12,544 nt of DNA, from the NCBI GenBank assembly GCA_020059785.1, contig JAGVBL010000324.1:1-12544 (forward strand). Direction: 5' to 3'. Position 1 is the first letter of the stretch. Every line of letters starts with the position of its first letter. The notes under the pieces are model-generated. The model worked only from the letters and a program-made list of their open reading frames with translations. It did not search any database and was not told where the DNA came from. This document shows, piece after piece, positions 7,998-12,544 of this stretch. The DNA is from Ignavibacteriales bacterium (GTDB lineage Bacteria > Bacteroidota > Ignavibacteria > Ignavibacteriales > Melioribacteraceae). The position numbers and the translations under genes were made by a program.

Positions 7998-9500
7998 ATG
8001 TCAAAACCAAAATTAAGTTTTTGGCAAATATGGAACATGAGTTTCGGATTTTTAGGAATTCAATTCGGATTTGCACTTCAAAACGCAAATGTAAGCAGGA
8101 TTTTCGAAACGCTTGGAGCAGAGATTGATAAGATACCTATTCTATGGATTGCAGCACCTATAACAGGTTTGATTGTTCAGCCAATAATTGGTCACATGAG
8201 CGATAAGACATGGAATCGGCTTGGTAGAAGGCGTCCTTATTTTCTTGTTGGTGCTATTCTTGCATCTGCAGCACTCTTTATAATGCCCAATTCTCCTTAT
8301 CTATGGTTTGCTGCCGGAATGTTGTGGATACTTGATGCATCAATTAATATTTCGATGGAACCGTTCAGAGCATTTGTTGGCGATATGCTTCCTTCCGAAC
8401 AAAGAACTGTTGGATTTTCTATGCAGAGTTTCTTTATTGGCACCGGAGCTATTATTGCTTCGGCATTACCATATATAATGACTAACTGGCTTGGTATTTC
8501 CAATACTGCACCCGAAGGTGAAATTCCTGCTTCAGTTAAATACTCTTTCTATATAGGTGGAATTGTTTTTTTACTGGCTGTTGTTTGGACGGTAATCAGT
8601 TCAAAAGAATATTCTCCGGAAGAATTAAAAGCTTTTAGTGAATCCGAAAAAAAATTAAATAGTACATCATTTATTGAATACGAGGATAATCCAATCAGCA
8701 AGAACATCCTTTACAGAAACGGTCTTGTCTGGTTTGTTGCCGGATTACTTCTTCTCTCTTTATTTCACTTTTTAATTTATATCGATTTAGGTCTGATTGT
8801 ATTATTCGGCGGTATTAGTCTGTTCGGATTACTACAGGTTCTAAGCGGATTACTAACAAGGAATAAAAAGCAGATAGGATTTGTAGAGGTTATTAATGAC
8901 CTGTACAAGATGCCAAAAACAATGGTTCAACTCTCTTTCGTTCAGTTCTTTTCGTGGTTCGCACTATTTGCAATGTGGATATATACAACACCGGCGGTTA
9001 CCCATCATATTTATGGCGCAACCGATAATGCATCGGAGCTATACAACGAAGGTGCAAACTGGGTTGGTGTTTTAATGGCAGTTTATAATGGGTTTGCAGC
9101 GGTTATGGCATTTGCAATAATGTGGATTGCAAAAAGGACAAGTAGAAAATTTGTTCACATGTTAAGTCTTATTATCGGTGGTATAAGTCTCGCATCATTT
9201 TATGTAATTAAAGATCCTCAAGTACTTCTAATATCTGAATTAGGAATTGGATTAGCATGGGCATCTATTCTTGCTATGCCCTATGCAATATTAACGGGTT
9301 CACTCCCATCAGATAAAATGGGAGTTTATATGGGTATATTTAATTTTTTTATAGTTATCCCTCAAATTACCGCTGCAGCAATCCTGGGATTTTTTGTACG
9401 TAACTTATTTGGTAACGAAGCCATATATGCTCTTCTGTTAGGAGGATTATCGATGATAATTGCCGGTATTTTCGTGATGTTTGTAAAGGATGAGGATTAG
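7998..9500 (+). CDS. SLC45-like MFS sugar/cation symporter (long form, 500 aa)
   Basis: This is a polytopic inner-membrane transporter. The loop between helices 2 and 3 reads GHMSDKTWNRLGRRRP (65-80), the GRRRP signature of the SLC45/GPH-like branch that takes up disaccharides such as sucrose or maltose with a proton. A second conserved block, DASINISMEPFRAFVGDML (113-131), and the C-half motif PYAILTGSLPSDKMGVYMG (428-446) agree. About 80 extra residues in the middle (220-300) carry two more strong hydrophobic segments, roughly 242-262 and 265-285, suggesting 14 rather than 12 spans. FFSWFALFAMWIYT (317-330) starts the second half. The gene stands alone on the plus strand, divergent from fni; no good Shine-Dalgarno site precedes the ATG. 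The substrate is not fixed by sequence. The homologous 424-aa transporter at 11053-12327 lacks the extra pair. Confidence 0.85.
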   Translation: MSKPKLSFWQIWNMSFGFLGIQFGFALQNANVSRIFETLGAEIDKIPILWIAAPITGLIVQPIIGHMSDKTWNRLGRRRPYFLVGAILASAALFIMPNSPYLWFAAGMLWILDASINISMEPFRAFVGDMLPSEQRTVGFSMQSFFIGTGAIIASALPYIMTNWLGISNTAPEGEIPASVKYSFYIGGIVFLLAVVWTVISSKEYSPEELKAFSESEKKLNSTSFIEYEDNPISKNILYRNGLVWFVAGLLLLSLFHFLIYIDLGLIVLFGGISLFGLLQVLSGLLTRNKKQIGFVEVINDLYKMPKTMVQLSFVQFFSWFALFAMWIYTTPAVTHHIYGATDNASELYNEGANWVGVLMAVYNGFAAVMAFAIMWIAKRTSRKFVHMLSLIIGGISLASFYVIKDPQVLLISELGIGLAWASILAMPYAILTGSLPSDKMGVYMGIFNFFIVIPQITAAAILGFFVRNLFGNEAIYALLLGGLSMIIAGIFVMFVKDED

Positions 9501-9528
9501 ATATCTACTAAATAGTATTTTTATAAAT

Positions 9529-9552
9529 GAGACTTATCTTGACCAGTCTCAA
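9529..9552. repeat. Hairpin between the MFS gene and the transposase
   Basis: Perfect 7-bp arms TGAGACT (9529-9535) and AGTCTCA (9546-9552) flank a 10-base loop, ending 14 bases before the transposase ATG. No T-run follows on the plus strand, so it is a poor intrinsic terminator for the MFS gene. It could mark the left end of a Y1-transposase element, since such ends form hairpins. A weaker TACTA/TAGTA pair followed by TTTTT lies at 9507-9523. Confidence 0.4.
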
Positions 9553-9566
9553 TAATAAAAATAAAA

Positions 9567-10121
9567 ATGTCAAAATTCAGAGACACATTTAGAATAGAAT
9601 CAGCACGATTAAAAGATTGGGATTATTCAAATCCATGGTGGTACTATATTACAATCAATACAAAAGATCATATAGAATATTTTGGAAGGGTTTTAGATGG
9701 TGTTTTGGTTTTGGATAATTTGGGGAAAATAACTGAGAACTATTGGACGAATATTCCCAAACATTTTTCGAATGTTGAGTTAGATTATTATGTAATTATG
9801 CCGAATCATATCCGTGGTATAGTAATTCTTAAAGAATACTGTAGAGACGTTGCATGCAACGTCACTACAAAAGAGAACAATTTTTATTCAAAAATATCGC
9901 CCTTAAAAAATTCATTATCTACTATTATCCGCTCATTCAAATCTGCTGTTACAAAATATGCTCATGAAAATGGATTTATTAATTTTCAGTGGCAAAATCG
10001 TTTTTACGACAGAATTATTCGTAATGAAAAAGAATTATATAACATACGTAAGTATATTGAATTGAACCCAATGAAAGGGAATATTGAATTTGATAATCCA
10101 GAAAATATTTTTGTATTGTGA
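9567..10121 (+). CDS. REP-associated (Y1/HUH family) transposase with altered HUH motif
   Basis: The 184-aa product has the layout of RAYT-type single-strand transposases. WWYYITINTKDHIEYFG (24-40) is the first strand, LDYYVIMPNHIRGIVIL (72-88) is the HUH strand, IIRSFKSAVTKYA (120-132) is the helix carrying a candidate nucleophile Y131, and WQNRFYDRIIRNEKEL (142-157) with YIELNP (163-168) is the C-terminal signature. In active relatives the motif is PNHxHG; here it reads PNHIRG, so the second metal-binding histidine (position 83) is Arg, a one-base change from CAT to CGT. The reading frame is otherwise intact, so this is either a recently inactivated copy or a repurposed protein. Residues 92-101 are encoded by an embedded palindrome and fall in a loop that varies among relatives. 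No Shine-Dalgarno site is visible. No TnpB partner is present, which argues against a full IS200/IS605 element. Length is normal for the family. Confidence 0.85.
   Translation: MSKFRDTFRIESARLKDWDYSNPWWYYITINTKDHIEYFGRVLDGVLVLDNLGKITENYWTNIPKHFSNVELDYYVIMPNHIRGIVILKEYCRDVACNVTTKENNFYSKISPLKNSLSTIIRSFKSAVTKYAHENGFINFQWQNRFYDRIIRNEKELYNIRKYIELNPMKGNIEFDNPENIFVL
9840..9869. repeat. 30-bp near-perfect palindrome inside the transposase gene
   Basis: Fourteen of fifteen base pairs match around a centre between 9854 and 9855; the only mismatch is A9845 against A9864. The core GACGTTGCATGCAACGTC (9846-9863) is perfect. It is read in frame as residues 92-101 (CRDVACNVTT) of the transposase. From memory, similar GTAGAGACG...CGTCTCTAC palindromes are dispersed in Bacteroidota and cyanobacterial genomes. 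A REP-type repeat inserted in frame is therefore the likely explanation; this was not checked by search. Confidence 0.8.
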
Positions 10122-10139
10122 ATTTATAATCACAATACA
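10112..10139. repeat. Hairpin across the transposase stop codon
   Basis: Perfect 10-bp arms TGTATTGTGA (10112-10121) and TCACAATACA (10130-10139) surround an 8-base loop; the left arm contains the TGA stop. No T-run follows, so classic intrinsic termination is doubtful. It is placed as expected for the right-end hairpin of a Y1-transposase element or a REP-like target. A second small palindrome, ATACATGTAT (10135-10144), overlaps its right arm. The rest of the gap to 10222 shows nothing clear. Confidence 0.55.
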
Positions 10140-10222
10140 TGTATCACTAATCGGGATTTAATATAACCAACAAATTATCGTACAACACAAATTGGATGTA
10201 TAATATCCTTCAATATTTCTTT

Positions 10223-11044
10223 TTACAGGTTCCTATTTATTATTACCTGAACAATAAAGTCATTCAAAAATTTCTGTTTTGAGCCACGTAAATCTAGAAG
10301 CATTACTTTAATAAATCTTTCTTTCTCTTTTACTCTTTCCGAATATTTTGTGCTCAATATTTTATAGTCCTCAACCTTTTGCCAGTTAGATACTATACTT
10401 GTCCAGTTATTACCAATACATTTGGCAATATCATCCGATAACTTCTTATAAATTTGTTCAGCTTCTTTAAGGTTATCGGTTTCAAGGTAAACTGCATTGT
10501 AAGATGCATCGGAATCATCTATAAAAGCATCCTTAGCATTGTTAAGTTTTACAAAGGACTGTTTAGAATCGACCGGATTTTCAAAAAGAAGAAAATATGC
10601 TTTTGCATGCGCAACAATAAAATTAAGGGTTGAACAAAAATCTGAATCAGATGGTAATGAAAGAGAATTTGACGAAGCAAACGCATATTGAAAAGTATAT
10701 TTACCAAGAGAGTTTTGATCACCAATTACATATAGAACCCACTCGCCTTCTTCCGGAACAGTTGTAATTAATGATGCAATATTTCCATTGCCATCACTTT
10801 GTTTATAGACATTTCCATTGGGAGAAACAAAAACAATCTTGGGCTCAAACTTTTCGGAATAAACAACAAAGTTTACACCTTCGCCGGCATATAACGGAAT
10901 TTTATAACCGTCGTATCTTCCGAACCCTTCCTTGTACTTATCACTTTTAGTAAGTTCCCCATTTACTTCATTGAACTCAACTTCAAATTGTGCACTTATT
11001 GGCAGTGAAATCAAAAATAATAATATGATAAATTTTATTTTCAT
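10223..11044 (-). CDS. Secreted protein of unknown function with PPC-like region
   Basis: The 273-aa product begins with a clear signal peptide, MKIKFIILLFLISLPISA, with likely cleavage before Q19. There is no lipobox cysteine, so it should be periplasmic or exported. Residues 25-122 are beta-rich and resemble the pre-peptidase C-terminal (PPC) sandwich: GRYDGYKIPLYAGEGVNF (42-59), KIVFVSPNGNVY (69-80), then PEEGEWVLYVIGD (97-109) and GKYTFQYAF (114-122). The fold assignment is by pattern only. From about 135 it becomes helical and charged, with two cysteines, C137 and C209, that could form a disulfide. No catalytic motif is recognised. It starts 8 bases after the upstream transporter stop, with AAGGG overlapping that stop as ribosome site, so the two are co-transcribed. 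A binding or accessory role next to the sugar transporter is a guess from context. Confidence 0.8.
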   Translation of the reverse strand: MKIKFIILLFLISLPISAQFEVEFNEVNGELTKSDKYKEGFGRYDGYKIPLYAGEGVNFVVYSEKFEPKIVFVSPNGNVYKQSDGNGNIASLITTVPEEGEWVLYVIGDQNSLGKYTFQYAFASSNSLSLPSDSDFCSTLNFIVAHAKAYFLLFENPVDSKQSFVKLNNAKDAFIDDSDASYNAVYLETDNLKEAEQIYKKLSDDIAKCIGNNWTSIVSNWQKVEDYKILSTKYSERVKEKERFIKVMLLDLRGSKQKFLNDFIVQVIINRNL

Positions 11045-11052
11045 TAAATCCC

Positions 11053-12327
11053 TTACTCTTTAGTGACCTGATTTGATTTAATATCTTTTGAAACTATAGT
11101 GGGTGAATCTTTTACCATTAGCCATAAAACAGAAGAAACAATTAAAGTAGTTCCACTTATTATAAAAATAATATTTTTATCTGCTGCATTTTGAATAAAC
11201 GTTCCAAGTACCAAACTGACTAATAGTTGAGGTAAAACAACCGAAAGGTTAAATATTCCCATGAATAAACCCATTTTGGATTTATTTACTTTTTCCGACA
11301 TGATTGCAAATGGCAAGCTAACAATTGCAGCCCAGCCAATACCACAAACTGCCATAAGGAGCCATACATTTATTGAAGAATTACCGAATAGAACTATTCC
11401 GAAATAACCAATGCCCATAATTGCAACTGCTGTAAGATGTGTCTTAACCCTCCCTATTTTTTCGGTTATCGGTTCAAGCACAAATACAGGTAATAGAGCA
11501 CCAACCGCGTTTAATATTAGGAATGATATTGACAATATCTGTCCTGTTTCGTCATTTGTAGCCGGATTCAATTTCTGTTCAACATAACCGATCATATAAA
11601 CAAACATTGTCTGAACACCAATCCATGAAAATGAATGAGCAAAAAGTAATTTTAAGAATTGACTCCAATCTGTTGATGAACTGGTAATATTTTCTTCAGA
11701 TTGTTCTTTGTGAAGAGATTTAGATTCTTTGATAAAAAACATCGGAATAATAGAGAATGCCAGGACAAGAATTACTCCAAAATAGATTAGAAAAAAATTG
11801 CCAAATATTGCACCGATTGCATAAGCAAGAACACCAAAAGAACCGGAAATGGTTTGCATCCACGTATAACCTTTTGTTCTTGGAACACCACCAGGGGTTA
11901 CATCTGCGATAATTGACCTTGTTGGATTAAAACTAATGTTTATTGCAAGATCTAATGTTAAAGCAACAAAGGCAGCAACAATTATGATGTTGGAGAATCC
12001 AAAGAAGTCGCTTATCACACCAATGTTAGGAAGAGTAAAAAGCATTAATGCTGCAAGAGTACCACCTATTAGAATAAATGGTCTTCTCCTTCCACCCCAG
12101 AACCAGACATTATCACTTATCAGACCAACTATGGGCTGACCAATAATACCGGCAAGAGGACCTGCTGCCCAGACAAATCCAATCTCGTGAAGATCTAAAT
12201 TAAACTTGGTTCGCATTAGCCAGCTTAATGCTGCTATTTGGATTGAGAGAGCAAATCCCATTGCAGTTGCCGGTAAACTAAGAATAGCATAAAACGGTTT
12301 GGAAAGTTTCTTTTGCATCTCTAACAT
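11053..12327 (-). CDS. SLC45-like MFS sugar/cation symporter (short form, 424 aa)
   Basis: This is an inner-membrane transporter with about 12 spans. GLISDNVWFWGGRRRP (68-83) gives the GRRRP signature of SLC45-like carriers, and LDLAINISFNPTRSIIADV (125-143) matches the corresponding block of the 500-aa transporter at 7998-9500. The C-half has GWAAIVSLPFAIMSEKVNK (331-349) and KMGLFMGIFNLSVVLPQ (351-367), again parallel to that paralogue. The central loop (200-222) is hydrophilic and lacks the extra hydrophobic pair of the long form. Sequence similarity is family-level, so these are old paralogues rather than a recent duplication. The first ATG is preferred over Met4 because GAGAGG (12338-12333) lies five bases before it. 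It leads a two-gene unit with the secreted protein downstream. The substrate is unknown; a disaccharide with a proton is the family expectation. Confidence 0.85.
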   Translation of the reverse strand: MLEMQKKLSKPFYAILSLPATAMGFALSIQIAALSWLMRTKFNLDLHEIGFVWAAGPLAGIIGQPIVGLISDNVWFWGGRRRPFILIGGTLAALMLFTLPNIGVISDFFGFSNIIIVAAFVALTLDLAINISFNPTRSIIADVTPGGVPRTKGYTWMQTISGSFGVLAYAIGAIFGNFFLIYFGVILVLAFSIIPMFFIKESKSLHKEQSEENITSSSTDWSQFLKLLFAHSFSWIGVQTMFVYMIGYVEQKLNPATNDETGQILSISFLILNAVGALLPVFVLEPITEKIGRVKTHLTAVAIMGIGYFGIVLFGNSSINVWLLMAVCGIGWAAIVSLPFAIMSEKVNKSKMGLFMGIFNLSVVLPQLLVSLVLGTFIQNAADKNIIFIISGTTLIVSSVLWLMVKDSPTIVSKDIKSNQVTKE

Positions 12328-12394
12328 TGTAACCTCTCAAAAATTCTATCGTTTTACAAAATGTTTAATTAATTAGTTGAAGTTACGCAAAGTT

Positions 12395-12474
12395 AAAAAA
12401 CATAAGCAAAATAAGGGGTCATATTAGTGTATCATGAAAAAACTAATATATCAAACCGCCTTATTCGCTTATGT
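12395..12474 (-). terminator. Long nested stem-loop with T-run (terminator or leader attenuator)
   Basis: On the minus strand the outer arms ACATAAGC (12474-12467) and GCTTATGT (12407-12400) pair over 8 bp. After a small internal loop, AATAAGG and CCTTATT pair over 7 bp (12410-12416 with 12459-12465). An inner 8-bp stem ATATTAGT/ACTAATAT (12421-12428 with 12442-12449) has a 13-base loop. Six T residues (12400-12395) end the structure, as in an intrinsic terminator reading leftward. It lies 67 bases before the transporter start, so it either ends a gene beyond the right edge or acts in the transporter leader. Confidence 0.5.
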
Positions 12475-12492
12475 CAATACAATCTGTTTCAG

Positions 12493-12507
12493 TCCGCCTA
12501 AGGCGGA
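12493..12507. repeat. G+C-rich 15-bp palindrome
   Basis: TCCGCCT (12493-12499) and AGGCGGA (12501-12507) are perfect 7-bp arms around one base, standing out in AT-rich surroundings. Short TCCGCC...GGCGGA palindromes are, from memory, dispersed repeats in several Bacteroidota-related genomes. Looser arms CTGTTTCAG (12484-12492) and CTGAACAG (12532-12539) enclose it. No gene could be supported in 12475-12544. Confidence 0.6.
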
Positions 12508-12544
12508 TTAACCCAACATGCACTAAGATTTCTGAACAGTTTAA

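Noticed and set aside
9507..9523. Intrinsic terminator TACTA/TAGTA plus TTTTT after the long transporter
   Set aside because: Only 4-5 AT-rich pairs with a 2-4 base loop; too weak to call as a terminator on its own.
9567..10121. Full IS200/IS605 element
   Set aside because: No TnpB-like gene is present, and the protein has the C-terminal WQ...IIRNE and YIELNP signature of RAYT-type proteins rather than compact IS200 TnpA.
7998..12327. Recent duplication of the two transporter genes
   Set aside because: The proteins share only family motifs and differ in length and topology, and no long shared DNA stretches were seen.
12449..12477. Sigma-70 promoter using TTGACA at 12477-12472 on the minus strand
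   Set aside because: The best -10-like box (TATATT) is 21 bases away and inside the stem-loop. Boxes at 17-18 bases match poorly.

Overview
The window is AT-rich (about one third G+C by eye) and densely coded. It looks like a chromosome segment from a Gram-negative bacterium of the Bacteroidota/Chlorobiota/Ignavibacteriota group, most likely an Ignavibacteria-type organism. This placement is inference. It rests on a Bacteroidota-style outer-membrane protein that joins a peptidase-MA-like region, a PD40 propeller and an Omp85 barrel, on SLC45-type MFS sugar transporters, on type 2 isopentenyl diphosphate isomerase, and on weak or absent Shine-Dalgarno sites at several starts. No rRNA, tRNA or CRISPR array was found.

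Left part (1-7846, minus strand): a six-gene run with every junction overlapping or one base apart. In transcription order it holds type 2 IPP isomerase (fni), a short-chain polyprenyl diphosphate synthase, HPr (ptsH), PTS Enzyme I (ptsI), a bifunctional phosphoglucose/phosphomannose isomerase, and a large secreted metalloprotease-like/propeller/outer-membrane-barrel protein cut by the left window edge. Two genes, the synthase and the barrel protein, start with TTG inside a TTGA overlap with the preceding stop. The barrel protein covers nearly all of the first 2.8 kb. The run mixes isoprenoid precursor supply, a PTS phosphorelay without sugar-specific EII partners, hexose-phosphate interconversion and an envelope protein.

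Middle part (7847-10222): a 151-base divergent intergenic region, then a plus-strand SLC45-like MFS transporter of 500 aa. It is followed by a REP-associated (Y1/HUH-family) transposase whose second HUH histidine is arginine. A near-perfect 30-bp palindrome lies inside the transposase coding sequence, and hairpins lie just before its start and across its stop codon.

Right part (10223-12544, minus strand): a two-gene unit made of a second, shorter SLC45-like transporter (424 aa) and, 8 bases downstream, a secreted protein of unknown function with a PPC-like beta-sandwich region. Upstream of the transporter is about 215 bases of non-coding DNA. It holds a long nested stem-loop ending in a T-run on the minus strand and a G+C-rich 15-bp palindrome of the dispersed-repeat kind.

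Taken together, the region looks like a carbohydrate-uptake and regulation neighbourhood: two probable sugar/cation symporters, a hexose-phosphate isomerase and the HPr/EI pair, with a small mobile-element scar between the two transporters. The most unusual items are the protease/propeller/barrel protein and its operon partners, and the decaying RAYT with palindromes in and around it.
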